Origin: Blastococcus colisei
Lineage (GTDB): Bacteria > Actinomycetota > Actinomycetes > Mycobacteriales > Geodermatophilaceae
Reading direction: 5' to 3'
NCBI RefSeq assembly: GCF_006717095.1
Contig: NZ_VFQE01000002.1
Span: 682,001 to 746,000 of the forward strand
DNA: 64,000 nucleotides
The position numbers and the translations under genes were made by a program. Position 1 is the first letter of the stretch, and each line of letters opens with the position of its first letter. Positions 43,101-51,751 of the stretch are shown here, one piece after another. Below the pieces are notes generated by a model, which was not told the origin of the DNA, did no database searches, and saw only the letters and a program-made list of their open reading frames with translations.

Positions 43101-43452
43101 GGTCGAGGTCCTCCCACTCCGTCCCGTACGGACGGCGGTACTTGACCGTGGTGACCCGGCTGGGGCTGGTGACCAGCTGCTTGCTGGCGCTGCCCTTGGG
43201 GCAGAGCCGGCCGCGGTTGACCGGTGAATCGGGGTTGCCCTCGATCTGGACGATCTTCTCGTCTTTCACGTAGACGTTCTGCGCGCAGCCGACGGCGCAG
43301 AACGGGCACACGCTCTTCACGACGCGGTCGGCGGTCGCGGTGCGGGACACGGTGGCATCGGTCGCCTTGCTGCGCGCGGCCTTGCCGCGGCCCAAGGGAT
43401 CCGTGCCGGTCAGCTGCCGGTACACCGGCCAAGCGTCGAGCCAGGTCTTCAC
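40186..43452 (-). CDS. fdnG: Formate dehydrogenase alpha subunit, selenoprotein with UAG-encoded selenocysteine
   Basis: About 1088 residues if the in-frame TAG at 42892-42894 is read as selenocysteine (residue 187). The first part has the 4Fe-4S motif CPFCAVGCAQNVYV plus RGRLCPKG and leads into IASLGGATLDNEENYLMKKL and IENQARI. The stop codon sits exactly where FdnG-type enzymes have Sec. The second part resumes HSSTVPGLGASFGRGGATN, then SDCIVIEGSNMAECHP and the Mo-bis-MGD domains. A SECIS-like hairpin follows the codon. It oxidises formate to CO2 and passes electrons to the Fe-S and NrfD subunits. Start GTG 43452 (VKTWLDAWPVYRQLTG); a GTG at 43488 is possible. Read conventionally it would look like two genes. 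Confidence 0.9.
42862..42894 (-). promoter_or_regulatory. UAG selenocysteine codon plus bacterial SECIS hairpin
   Basis: Reading the minus strand, TAG (42894-42892) is followed by 11 nt, then a 7-bp stem GGTGCCC/GGGCGCC (one U-G pair) enclosing the loop GGTCT (42880-42862). From memory, the Escherichia coli fdhF element has the same 11-nt spacing, a stem of similar size and the same GGUCU apical loop recognised by SelB. The U opposite G in the lower stem could serve as the bulged U. The hairpin lies inside coding sequence, as usual in bacteria. Confidence 0.88.
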
Positions 43453-43524
43453 TCCCGGAACTCTGCCACCCGGAACCTTGTCTGGCACGACGGGGTTGCG
43501 CGCGTGTCCGGCAGGAACCGCCGG

Positions 43525-43746
43525 TCAGACCCGCACGCCGTTCTCCGTCCGGTGCTTTGCGCCGCAGTCCCGGCAGAGGTCGTGGGTCCTCGGCGCCGGA
43601 TCGAACCGCGGGTTGACCCACGACGCGCCCCGGCGCACGGCCCGGGACGTCATGGCGACGACGTTCGCGCTGCCGCAGACGCCGCACGGCTGCTCGCTGA
43701 CCCCGATCTGGCTGGCCCGCCGCTGACGCACGTCCACGGCCGTCAT
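43525..43746 (-). CDS. Small zinc-ribbon protein
   Basis: 73 residues with two CxxC knuckles, CGVCGSANVV and DLCRDCGAKHR, spaced about 37 residues apart, typical of a zinc ribbon. The middle (RRGASWVNPRFDPAPRTH) is aromatic and basic. It lies 72 bp upstream of the formate dehydrogenase alpha gene on the same strand and may be in its operon, but I know no defined role. The first ~15 residues (VDVRQRRASQIG) have weak support as coding. Confidence 0.55.
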   Translation of the reverse strand: MTAVDVRQRRASQIGVSEQPCGVCGSANVVAMTSRAVRRGASWVNPRFDPAPRTHDLCRDCGAKHRTENGVRV

Positions 43747-43855
43747 CCTGGCAGTCGCCCATGTCGAGCGGTAGCGATCAGCGCACCGCGGGCTGAGCCT
43801 CCGGCCGTGCGCGGATGCGCGGCGGCGCCATGAACCGGGCGGTACCGTCCCGAAT

Positions 43856-44710
43856 ATGGCAAGGGCGCCCGACGGGCCGGGCTTCTTCGCGCGCCTGCCT
43901 CTTCCCAGTCGCACCGAGGGCCTGGTCATCCTCGTCGTCCTGCTGGTGACGGCGATCGCCGTCGGCGCGTCCGCCTGGTACGCCGGCAACCGCACCCCGC
44001 CGGCCTTCGACCCGCCAGCGGACGCCGGCTCATCAGCCGAGGCGACAGCCGGGCCGACCGCCGGGACGACGGCCCGGACGACGGCCCCGACCACCGAGCG
44101 CGCACCGGTCCTGGCCGTCTACGGCGACTGGTACGTCTCCGGGACCGACCAGGGTGGAGTCGGACCGGCCGGCTGGCCGGCGATCGTCAGTCAGCGGATC
44201 GGCGCCGAGGCCACCGTTCCCCACGCAGCTCCCGCCGCCGGCTACGCCGCGGAGTCGGCCACGGGCGACACCTTCCTCACCCTCGCGCAGAACACACCGG
44301 AGCCCACCGCGGACGTGACGATCGTCTTCGGCAGCCGAAACGACTACCTGTCCACCCCGGCCGAGATCACCGCCGCGGCCACCCGCACGTTCGAGACGAT
44401 CCGCGCCACCGCCCCGCAGACCGAACTGCTGGTGATCGGCCCGGCATGGACCGATGCCGCCGTGCCACCGGAGCTGCTGCCCGTCCGTGACGCCGTCCAG
44501 CAGGCTGCCGCGGCCGCCGGTGCGACCTTCGTCGATCCGATCGCCGAGCGCTGGTTCTTCGACGACACCGGCCTGATCAGCACCGACCTCATCAGCCCAA
44601 CCGACGCGGGTCACGTCTACCTGGCCGACCGCATCGAACCCGTCGTCCGGCAACTCCTCGCCGAGGCGCCCGACCTCGACCCCGCCACGGCAGCGACTCC
44701 AAGCGACTGA
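43856..44710 (+). CDS. Membrane-anchored SGNH/GDSL-hydrolase-like protein lacking the catalytic Ser
   Basis: 284 residues: an N-terminal anchor helix (LVILVVLLVTAIAVGASAWY), a Thr/Ala-rich linker, then an SGNH fold. The block I motif that should read GDS reads VLAVYGDWYVSGT, so the nucleophile Ser is replaced by Trp. The oxyanion Asn (GSRNDY) and C-terminal Asp/His (SPTDAGHVYLADRI) remain. It may be a non-catalytic binding protein or use another residue. Nearly the whole gene is duplicated at 49350-50085. In EPS loci such proteins often acetylate or deacetylate glycans. Confidence 0.75.
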   Translation: MARAPDGPGFFARLPLPSRTEGLVILVVLLVTAIAVGASAWYAGNRTPPAFDPPADAGSSAEATAGPTAGTTARTTAPTTERAPVLAVYGDWYVSGTDQGGVGPAGWPAIVSQRIGAEATVPHAAPAAGYAAESATGDTFLTLAQNTPEPTADVTIVFGSRNDYLSTPAEITAAATRTFETIRATAPQTELLVIGPAWTDAAVPPELLPVRDAVQQAAAAAGATFVDPIAERWFFDDTGLISTDLISPTDAGHVYLADRIEPVVRQLLAEAPDLDPATAATPSD

Positions 44711-44715
44711 GGGCG
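43917..44715 (+). repeat. Direct repeat, copy 1 (SGNH gene)
   Basis: From about the words GAGGGCCTGGTCATCCTC to GCGACTGAGGGC this segment matches 49350-50085 almost base for base, apart from a ~65-bp stretch missing from copy 2 and scattered substitutions. The two copies are in the same orientation 5.4 kb apart, enclosing the decayed beta-helix gene, the PP-loop gene and a flippase. Recombination between them would delete that block. Confidence 0.85.
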
Positions 44716-45978
44716 GCCTTGTCTCACCCGTCCAGCCCCCGACGGGCACCGCCGCGACAGACACGGCTGCGGTCCAGACAGCGCTGTCCGCCGCCGCGGC
44801 GGCCGGGGCAGCGAGGCGCTTCTCAGCAGCGGCACATACCTGATCGACGCCACGCTGATGATTGACAGCGGCGTCACCCTTCGCGGCCGGGGCTCCGCGG
44901 AGCTCAAGGCCGCTCCGGGCCTCAACGCCGCCGTCCTCAAGAACGCCAATCTCGCCGGTGGCAACACCCGCATCACCGTCGCCGGTCTGCCTCGACGGCG
45001 CGAAGGCCGATCCGACCGCCGGGTCCTGCGTCATCGACCTGACCAACGTCACCGACTCCCGTTTCGTCGACCTCGGCGTCCAGGGCGCCCTCAAGCTCGG
45101 CACCTTCGGTGTCGACGTCGAACTCGGCACCGGCGACGGCCTCGTCTTCCCCGATGGCGGCAACAACGAGGTGCTCGGCGGCCGCTACCACGACAACGAA
45201 TACGACGGCGTCAAGTGTCGAGGCAGCAACCGCAGCCGGATCATCGGCGTGAGCTTCACCAACAACGGCCGGTCAGGGAGTGCAGCTTGCCTACCGCGAC
45301 GGCGGTGTCGAGAGCCTCTACGACGATGGATCCAACTACGACGTCATCTCGGGCTGCACCGTCCTGCCCACCACAGGCATCTCCGACAGTGCCTCGCCGA
45401 CCACGAGTCGCTTCTACTGTCACAGCGCGAGCCACAACACCTTCACGGCCCGCAACGTCTACGGCGTCCGCCAGGTGATCGGCTGCTACGGCGGGTCCAG
45501 CTTCAAACGCTTCGTCGGCATCTCCGCCGACTGGCGGGAGACCGAAAAGGCTGCGCTCGACCTGGCCGAGCCGTGCGGCTCGTAGGGCTGCACTGGCAAC
45601 GAAGCCATGGGCTGCACCATCCGGGCCATCAGCGGCGACGCCGGCATGTGGGTCCGCATCGTCCACGGCACGAGCAACCGCTCCGTCGGCAATCGCTTCG
45701 TGCAGGAGGCGGGCGCGACCGGCACCTTTATCGTGTCCATCGGGCCGGGCGGGTCTGGCCTGGTCTTCGATGGCGGCTACGCGCTGGCGCACGTGGTGAA
45801 CGCGGGAACGAGCAGCAGCATCGTGCTCGCGCCGCCGGGAAGCTCATCATGAAGGGGATCGGCGCCTACGATTCGGCCGCCGCCACGACCGTGGGCACCC
45901 TCGACCGCAAGATCGAGGTGTTTCGACGCCACCGGCACCTCGATCGGCTTCCTGCCGGTCTACGGGTCGATCACCTGA
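44716..45978 (+). pseudogene. Pectate-lyase-3-like right-handed beta-helix gene, multiply frameshifted
   Basis: A single protein can be read only by changing frame about five times (near 44820, 44985, 45272, 45840 and 45923) and reading through a TAG at 45583-45585. Pieces in order: TAAVQTALSAAAAAG, SGTYLIDATLMIDSGVTLRG, GDGLVFPDGGNNEVLGGRYHDNEYDGVKC, YDVISGCTVLPTTGISDSA, CTIRAISGDAGMWVRIVHGT and the C-terminal GTSIGFLPVYGSIT. This is a Pectate_lyase_3-type helix as found in phage tailspikes and EPS enzymes. It followed the SGNH gene directly. So many lesions in 1.2 kb point to decay, unless this stretch is badly assembled. Confidence 0.75.
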
Positions 45979-46074
45979 CCAGCGCGGCCAGCCGCTGGCG
46001 AACCTCCTCAGCCAGCGGCACGCGCACCTCCGCGCTCCAGTTGCCCACGACGAAACAGGGCGTGCTCGACGCGG

Positions 46075-47319
46075 TCAGACAATGGCTTGTCCGTCGCGAT
46101 GAGGGCGGCGGCCTGAACCTCTGCCGGGACTGCGGTCAGAGCTCGCTGAAACCGGGTCCGTCGATGGGGCGCCGCTGTCGCTGCTCTGGCGCAACCGCCG
46201 CACCATGGCCTTCGCCTTCTGCTGCCGCTGAGGATCCAGCCGGCGGTACAGCCGCTCAGGCGTGTTAACGACGGCGTTGCGCACAGGCCCGATCCGGAGA
46301 CGCCAGCGAAGGGCGTCGGCCAGATCCGGGTCAGTTCCCCGCTCGTCCAACTGGCGCAGGACCTGCCGCGTGAACGTCTTCTGGGCGGTGTCCCGGAGAA
46401 CCCCGAAGCGCACCTTGTTGAGGTTCAGAGGTCTGTCGAAGGTGCGGAACCGGTTCAACGCCCCCAGGGACCGCAGCGCGATCATGGTCCGGGTGCACTT
46501 CTCGCACTCGCAGCAATTGAACCGCCCGCCGCGGTTTTCCCAGCACACCCGTAGGTGCTCAGCGGGGATAGGTTGGTCGGCTAGGTAGGCGAGCTTGTCG
46601 AGCCGGGTGACGTGGGCTCCGTCGTGGACCATGGTCGTGGCCCCGCTCCACAGCGGGTCGGTCATGGGGTGGGAGCCCCAGGGAAACATGTCACGGTAGG
46701 TGTAGGTGGCGGGGATGTAGACCTTGCCGAGGTGCCCGCTCAGGGTGTGGGCGACCAACGCCATCGCTGCACCGTGGGTAAATCCCCAGTCGTTGCCGAC
46801 TGGCCGGTAGTTGCGCAGATCGGTGCGAACCTCGATCAATTCCTTGCCCAGAGCTGCTGCTGCAGCGCGGGCGTGTCTAAGGGCCTCCTCGCCGAGGTCG
46901 TTGTCATCGACGGGGATGTCGAAGCCGTGTACGAAGATCAGCGCATCCAACTCGTCCAGGTGCGTGAGCGCCGTGTAGAAGCTGTCCACCCCACCGCTGA
47001 AGAATGCCCCCACGCCGTTGCAGTGAGGCAGCGGCTCCGGCGCCGGACCCTCAACGTGCACGGGATGACGGTCCAACCAGCTACCGAAGATCTCCTGGAG
47101 CTGCTGGAGCCGGTCGGAGAATCCCGTCGTCAAGGGGCGGTCAATCTGCACCGCCCTGCCAGCCCTCAGCGCGGGCACCAGGCCAAGCGCGACCTCCGCG
47201 TCCCCGACGGCCCGCGCCCCGCCGCGGCTGGCGGTGACGGTTACGTCCTGGCCCTCGACGGTGTAGACAACGGATCGTTCGGAGACTTCGCGAGCGGTTA
47301 CAACCAGGGCGCTGCTCAT
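46075..47319 (-). CDS. PP-loop ATPase, QueC/ExsB-like
   Basis: About 414 residues. The PP-loop is GAFFSGGVDSFYTALTHL, followed by IFVHGFDIPVDDN and a C-terminal cysteine cluster RGGRFNCCECEKCTRTMIALR that resembles the zinc site of QueC. Such proteins adenylate a carbonyl or carboxylate. Relatives of this length occur in EPS and natural-product loci without the other queuosine genes, so a role in 7-deazaguanine synthesis is doubtful. The ATG giving MSSALVVTAREVSERS was chosen because the frame further upstream is low-complexity. The ~95 bp after the beta-helix pseudogene hold nothing evident. Confidence 0.75.
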   Translation of the reverse strand: MSSALVVTAREVSERSVVYTVEGQDVTVTASRGGARAVGDAEVALGLVPALRAGRAVQIDRPLTTGFSDRLQQLQEIFGSWLDRHPVHVEGPAPEPLPHCNGVGAFFSGGVDSFYTALTHLDELDALIFVHGFDIPVDDNDLGEEALRHARAAAAALGKELIEVRTDLRNYRPVGNDWGFTHGAAMALVAHTLSGHLGKVYIPATYTYRDMFPWGSHPMTDPLWSGATTMVHDGAHVTRLDKLAYLADQPIPAEHLRVCWENRGGRFNCCECEKCTRTMIALRSLGALNRFRTFDRPLNLNKVRFGVLRDTAQKTFTRQVLRQLDERGTDPDLADALRWRLRIGPVRNAVVNTPERLYRRLDPQRQQKAKAMVRRLRQSSDSGAPSTDPVSASSDRSPGRGSGRRPHRDGQAIV

Positions 47320-47482
47320 GGCCGAGGACCGTAACCGACAGTCGTTCAGGTCGTCGCAATGATCAGCCATATGAGGAGCCCATACACGGCTCCGACGCTG
47401 CAGACGCCCGTTCGGGCGGCGCTCGCTGGCCACGGGATCACGGTCGAGCGCACGGCGACCTCGAGCACCGCGTGCTGCTCGA

Positions 47483-47758
47483 TCAGTCGGCCGCCGTGGT
47501 CGCGAGCAGGCTGCTCGACCCGTCCAGTGCGGAGCGGCTCTGCGGCACGCTTGACAGGGACGCGGGCGGTCGTCGCGTCACCGCGCGACCTGCCGTCAAG
47601 CCTGTAGGTAGGCTCACGCCGCTCGGCGGTGGCGGGTCGACGCCCTTCGGGTCGCACCATGCAAGGGGGCGGTGGTCTCCGAAGTGAAAGTCGCGCATCT
47701 CCTTGAGCGAGGCACGGCGGCGCCGCCATGCGCGGAAGACCCGGCTCAGCCTGTTCAT
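47483..47758 (-). CDS. Hypothetical protein, weakly supported
   Basis: An ATG at 47758 opens 91 residues beginning NRLSRVFRAWRRRRASLKEM and RDFHFGDHRPLAWCDP, a plausible basic N-terminus. The second half is low-complexity and unlike a folded protein. It sits 31 bp downstream of the flippase gene on the same strand. It may be the frameshifted start of a lost gene, because another minus-strand frame across 47346-47500 ends in a hydrophobic stretch (VYGLLIWLIIA). The rest of 47320-47789 shows nothing recognisable. Confidence 0.25.
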   Translation of the reverse strand: MNRLSRVFRAWRRRRASLKEMRDFHFGDHRPLAWCDPKGVDPPPPSGVSLPTGLTAGRAVTRRPPASLSSVPQSRSALDGSSSLLATTAAD

Positions 47759-47789
47759 GGCTCGGACGGTGGCGGTTCCTCCGCCGCTA

Positions 47790-49223
47790 TCAGGCGCGCC
47801 GGAGGAAGCCGACCAGGGTGTGGACGAGGGGGCGGTCGAGCAGCCAGAGAACCGCCGCATAGGCCGCCAGCCCGACTGCAGCAGCGATGGAGAGGGCGAG
47901 CCATCCCGACTGCGCCGGCATCACCAGCCAAATTCCGGCAGCCGACGCGAGGAGCCCCATACCACCCAAGAGCGGCGCCAACCACCCCCGGAGGTACGCC
48001 CACAGATCCAGCCGTAGCGCGATCCGCAGGATCGACAGGCGCAGCGGCACCATAAGCAGGGAACGGGCAGCGATCGCCACGGCGACGGCGAAGACGCTGG
48101 CTTGAGCTCCCAAGGCCGCCGCGGCAACCGTGACGACCGCGAGAGTCGCTATCGCGGCTATCTCCAAGCCGGGGCGGCCGGCGGCGAGAAGAACGCCCCG
48201 GTCGAAGTACGCCAGCGAGCTGACGACGCCCGTCACGCACAGCACCTGCAACATTTTGGCGCTGTCGTGCCACTGCGGTCCGAACAACAGAGGTACCAGG
48301 AACGGCGCGACGATCGCTAGCGAACCGAAAACGGGGACGCTAACGGCGAGGGAGGTCCGCGTCGCCTGGCGCAGGGCGGCTATGAGCCCTGGACGGTCGT
48401 TTTTCAGCCTCGCGAAGACCGGCAGCGACAAGGCCGACATGACGCCGGTGAAAGCATCGACCACGACGTTCAGCAGACGTCGCGCAATCACGTAGTAGCC
48501 GAGCGCCACCGGCCCTAATACCGCCCCCACGACGAGGTTGTCGCCCTGCCCGGCCGTCACGGTGAACAGGTCGATGGCGACGACCTTCCAGCCGAACCGC
48601 CACATTCGTCGCGCGGTCGTCATGGAGAAGCGGAACCGTGGCCGAAACCTCGTCGCCACCCACAGCAGCAGGGTTGAGACGGCCACCTGGCTGAGCACCT
48701 GCGCTACCAGTGCCCAGACCCCGGCGCCTGCTATCGCGCAGCCGATGCCGATCGCGGCGCCAACCGCGGCGGCGGTCACCGACCGAACGGCCAGCGCCTT
48801 GAACTGCAGCCGCCGCTGCGCCAGAGCGTCGGGAACAGATCCCAACGCCCGGAGGACCAGGACCAGACTCAACGCTCGCAGCACCGGGACGATCTCAGGG
48901 ATCCCGAGCGCCATGGCGATCAGGGGCGCGAGGGCGGCCATGACGAGCGCAATGAGCAGACCGCTGCCGAGCGCGATCCAGAACGCTGTGCTGCGTGTCT
49001 CGTCGTCGTCCTGGTCGTCGACGATCACCGCCTGAGCGAGCCCCTGCTCGGCGAAAGTCATCGCCATCGCGACGGCTACCTGCGCCGCGGCCACCACCCC
49101 AAACTCAGCCGGCTCTAGCAAGTAGCCCAGCACTGCGAATGTAGCCAGGTTGAGCAGGCGCACGCCCCACTTGTCGATCACCGACCAGCGCGCGCCCGCC
49201 ACGGCGAGCGAACGAAGCTCCAT
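47790..49223 (-). CDS. Wzx-like polysaccharide flippase (second copy)
   Basis: About 477 residues with 12-14 predicted helices. It starts MELRSLAVAGARWSVIDKWG and LLNLATFAVLGYLLEPAEFG, the usual RfbX/polysaccharide-exporter N-terminus, with a central VTAGQGDNLVVGAVLGPVALGYY. It resembles the flippase at 26210-27724 in domain plan but is a distant paralogue with much higher G/C. GTG codons upstream (to 49313) could lengthen it. It lies inside the block flanked by the SGNH direct repeats. Confidence 0.85.
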   Translation of the reverse strand: MELRSLAVAGARWSVIDKWGVRLLNLATFAVLGYLLEPAEFGVVAAAQVAVAMAMTFAEQGLAQAVIVDDQDDDETRSTAFWIALGSGLLIALVMAALAPLIAMALGIPEIVPVLRALSLVLVLRALGSVPDALAQRRLQFKALAVRSVTAAAVGAAIGIGCAIAGAGVWALVAQVLSQVAVSTLLLWVATRFRPRFRFSMTTARRMWRFGWKVVAIDLFTVTAGQGDNLVVGAVLGPVALGYYVIARRLLNVVVDAFTGVMSALSLPVFARLKNDRPGLIAALRQATRTSLAVSVPVFGSLAIVAPFLVPLLFGPQWHDSAKMLQVLCVTGVVSSLAYFDRGVLLAAGRPGLEIAAIATLAVVTVAAAALGAQASVFAVAVAIAARSLLMVPLRLSILRIALRLDLWAYLRGWLAPLLGGMGLLASAAGIWLVMPAQSGWLALSIAAAVGLAAYAAVLWLLDRPLVHTLVGFLRRA

Positions 49224-49349
49224 CCGATCGGTGTCGCCGCTCACCGGCGGACTGTAACCGGCACCGGTTCTCACCTCCTCGTCCGCTGGCACAGAGGGGC
49301 CGCTCCGTAACAAGCGGTCCGGCTGTCGCGCTCTCGCGACGGCGCTCAG

Positions 49350-50080
49350 AGGGCCTGGTCATCCTCGTCGTCCTGCTTCGACCACCGGCGGACGCCGGCT
49401 CATCAGCCGAGGCGACAGCCGGGCCGACCGCCGGGACAACGGCCCCGACGACGGCCCCCACCACCGAGCGGGCACCGGTCCTCGCCGTCTACGGCGACTG
49501 GTACGTCTGGGGAACCGCCCAGGGCGGACTCGGACCGGCCGGCTGGCCGGCGATCGTCAGCCAGCGGATCGGCGCCGAGGCCACCGTTCCCCACGCAGCT
49601 CCCGCCGCCGGCTACGTCGCGGAATCAGCCACGGGCGACACCTTCCTCACCCTCGCGCAGAACACACCGGAGCCCGCCGCGGACGTGACGATCGTCTTCG
49701 GCAGCCGGAACGACTACCTGTCCACCCCGGCCGAGATCACCGCCGCGGCCACCCGCACGTTCGAGACGATCCGCGCCACCGCCCCGCAGACCGAACTGCT
49801 GGTGATCGGCCCGGCATGGACCGATGCCGCCGTGCCACCGGAGCTGCTGCCCGTCCGTGACGCCGTCCAGCAGGCTGCCGCGGCCGCCGGTGCGACCTTC
49901 GTCGATCCGATCGACGAGCGCTGGTTCTTCGACGACACCGGCCTGATCAGCACCGACCTCATCAGCCCAACCGACGCGGGTCACGTCTACCTGGCCGACC
50001 GCATCGAACCCGTCGTCCGGCAACTCCTCGCCGAGGCGCCCGACCTCGACCCCGCCACGGCAGCGACTCCAAGCGACTGA
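49350..50080 (+). pseudogene. Truncated second copy of the SGNH-like gene
   Basis: The frame matches the protein at 43856 from EGLVILVVLL onward, but a ~65-bp deletion removes the rest of the membrane helix (reading LLRPPADAGSSAE). No ATG/GTG start precedes the gene in frame until a GTG at 49685 deep in the domain. The catalytic block again reads Trp in place of Ser (GDWYVWGTAQGG). From 49685 the C-terminal 131 residues could be translated, but they would lack the front of the fold. The duplicate therefore looks dead. Confidence 0.8.
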
Positions 50081-50085
50081 GGGCC
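49350..50085 (+). repeat. Direct repeat, copy 2 (SGNH gene)
   Basis: Near-identical to 43917-44715 over most of its length, ending at the same GCGACTGAGGGC words; it lacks ~65 bp near its 5' end. High identity implies a recent duplication. The sequence after each copy differs, which fixes the right boundary. Confidence 0.85.
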
Positions 50086-50128
50086 GCCTGCGCCGGTCGC
50101 CCGACGCAAGACCTGCTCCCGTGGAGCG

Positions 50129-50533
50129 CTACCCGGGCGGCTGAAGAACCGGTAGATCGGTGCGCCGGAAGTCATCGCCTACGCACAGGATCGGATGGCC
50201 GGACTGCTCGGCCAGCGCGTAGGTGCAGCAATCGCCGAAGTTCAGCGCTGCCGAGTGGCGGCCCTTACCGAAGCGGCGCCACGCATCCTGGGCTCGGTCG
50301 GCGAGTTCCTCGTCGAAGGGCACCACGACGATCCGCGCCTCACGCAATGTCCGCTTGGCGATGCCGACCGCAGCGGAAGCGCGAGCTTCCAGGACGATTC
50401 CGAGTTCCAGGGCCGTGGGGGCAGCGATGAACCGACCGGTCGCAGAGCTCAACTGATCCGCCAGCCAGCCCCGAGCCGGTTCGCCGGTCATGATCGCTAC
50501 GAGCGCCGACGTGTCGACGACGACCACAGTCAC
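50129..50533 (-). CDS. vapC: VapC-like PIN-domain toxin
   Basis: 134 residues of PIN fold: [17 protein letters not shown] with the first Asp, [14 protein letters not shown] with the conserved Glu, [13 protein letters not shown] with the second acidic cluster, and [12 protein letters not shown] with the last Asp. VapC toxins are Mg2+-dependent RNases, often cutting tRNA. The GTG start overlaps the antitoxin stop (GTGA), the standard arrangement. Confidence 0.92.
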   Translation of the reverse strand: MTVVVVDTSALVAIMTGEPARGWLADQLSSATGRFIAAPTALELGIVLEARASAAVGIAKRTLREARIVVVPFDEELADRAQDAWRRFGKGRHSAALNFGDCCTYALAEQSGHPILCVGDDFRRTDLPVLQPPG

Positions 50534-50781
50534 GTAGGCAGACCGTCGACGTCATAGCCGATGATCTCGTCCGCGCTGCGCTCGTCGGCCAGTGGAAGCC
50601 GGGCGTACTCGGCAGTCAGTCGGTCGAGGCGAGGTCCGATCCCGCCGTGGCGCTCCTCGCGGACCCGGGCGAGCCGCTCCCGAAGAGCGATGGTCACGGC
50701 TTCGGTCAACGATTCCTGGGTCTCCGCCGCGAGTGCCCGAGCCAGCTGGTCCGCTTCGTCGGTCTTGATGCTCAACGCCAT
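50530..50781 (-). CDS. vapB: VapB-like antitoxin
   Basis: 83 residues: [20 protein letters not shown] then [20 protein letters not shown], typical of the Rv0623-type VapB transcription-factor family. The C-terminal [16 protein letters not shown] is the toxin-binding tail that inserts into the PIN active site. The pair autoregulates its own promoter, which should lie in the next ~100 bp upstream. Confidence 0.9.
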   Translation of the reverse strand: MALSIKTDEADQLARALAAETQESLTEAVTIALRERLARVREERHGGIGPRLDRLTAEYARLPLADERSADEIIGYDVDGLPT

Positions 50782-50878
50782 CCAGTCAGTCTAGACGAAG
50801 AGCGATTCTTCTAGAATCAGGCAACGGCCAGCAGACCGAGCCGTACCGCGACAGCTCCTGCGGCGTCCGCACGGCTTC

Positions 50879-51013
50879 CTACGACTTGGCGTCGGGCTCC
50901 AGGTCGAGCCCGAGAACGGCGGATGCTCCCGCAGCGAGCAGCCAGAACCCGACGGTGAAGCACTTGCGGACGGTGTCGACGTGGTGGTGGTCCGTGCGCC
51001 AGTTGCTGGCCAT
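50879..51013 (-). CDS. Small membrane protein
   Basis: 44 residues: a His-rich N-terminus (NWRTDHHHVDTVRK), one helix (CFTVGFWLLAAGASAVLGL) and an acidic tail. AGGGGAAGCC precedes the ATG, a good ribosome site. The gene ends in TAG. It is too short for standard calling; the frame and site make it credible. The rest of the 50782-51186 stretch holds no other recognisable gene. Confidence 0.5.
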   Translation of the reverse strand: MASNWRTDHHHVDTVRKCFTVGFWLLAAGASAVLGLDLEPDAKS

Positions 51014-51186
51014 GGCTTCCCCTCTCGTCCGGAGGCACCGAAGCTACTGACGGGCGTGGCCGGGCGAACGACGGATGTGACTCGCGGGACGCACGGGACA
51101 CGACGTCCGGCATCCGTTATGTGCGTACCGAGAGCGGCCGATAACTCGTCTCCCGCGCGCACGGTCAGCAGCTGTGCCCGGCCACC

Positions 51187-51751
51187 TCAGGACCGCAGCG
51201 CACCCCGAACGGTCTGCACCGTTCCCGGCCAGAGATCGGCGACCGATTCCAGCTCGCGGGGGTCCCACCAGCGGAACTCGAGCCCCTCACCACCCGCCAC
51301 GACCGTCGGCTCCCCGGTCAGCGACACGGCGTACACGAGCGCGACAGAGTGCTGGCGGGGGTCGTAGCCCGCATCGAGCCCCGACTCGACCGACGCCGGC
51401 GAAGGGAAGTACTGGACGACGACGTCCGGCTGCGGATCCGGTGGCAGCTCGAGCCCGGCCTCCTCCACCGTCTCGGTCAGGTGCCGCAGCAGCGCCGCGC
51501 GCAGCGTCTCCCCCGCGACGGACGCGGCCACCGAGGTGGCACCACACGGGCTCGTCCCGCCCGGGCATGGCCCGGAGTACGAGACCCACCTCGACGCCGC
51601 CCGATGCACTGCTCCGCACGGGCACGAGGTCGACGCAGACGATGGGAACGGCCACCCGGGCCGCTTCCAGGTCGGCGGCCGACAGGTAGCCGCTCAGCGG
51701 CGGCGGGGTGGGAGACGGGGCTCGTGCGGGCCGGGTCGGTCCCACGTGCAC
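51187..51751 (-). pseudogene. NUDIX-family hydrolase (DUF4916-like), single frameshift
   Basis: The first frame gives SGYLSAADLEAARVAVPIVCVDLVPVRSS to VWCHLGGRVRRG; the second continues GETLRAALLRHLTETVEEAG, VVVQYFPSP, YDPRQHSVALVYAV and EFRWWDPRELESV. The two join if one base is dropped from a run of five C (plus strand) near 51510. The ETLRAALLRHL segment replaces the classic NUDIX box, as in the actinobacterial DUF4916 relatives. A homopolymer is the commonest place for sequencing error, so the gene may be intact in the organism. Confidence 0.6.

Noticed and set aside
40129-43227. Very long plus-strand open frame antisense to formate dehydrogenase
   Set aside because: No domain similarity; it is a by-product of high G/C third positions in the real minus-strand gene.
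45583-45585. In-frame TAG inside the beta-helix gene as a second UAG-selenocysteine site
   Set aside because: No hairpin with a GGTCT loop follows at the expected distance, the family has no Sec, and the gene carries several frameshifts; simple decay explains it.
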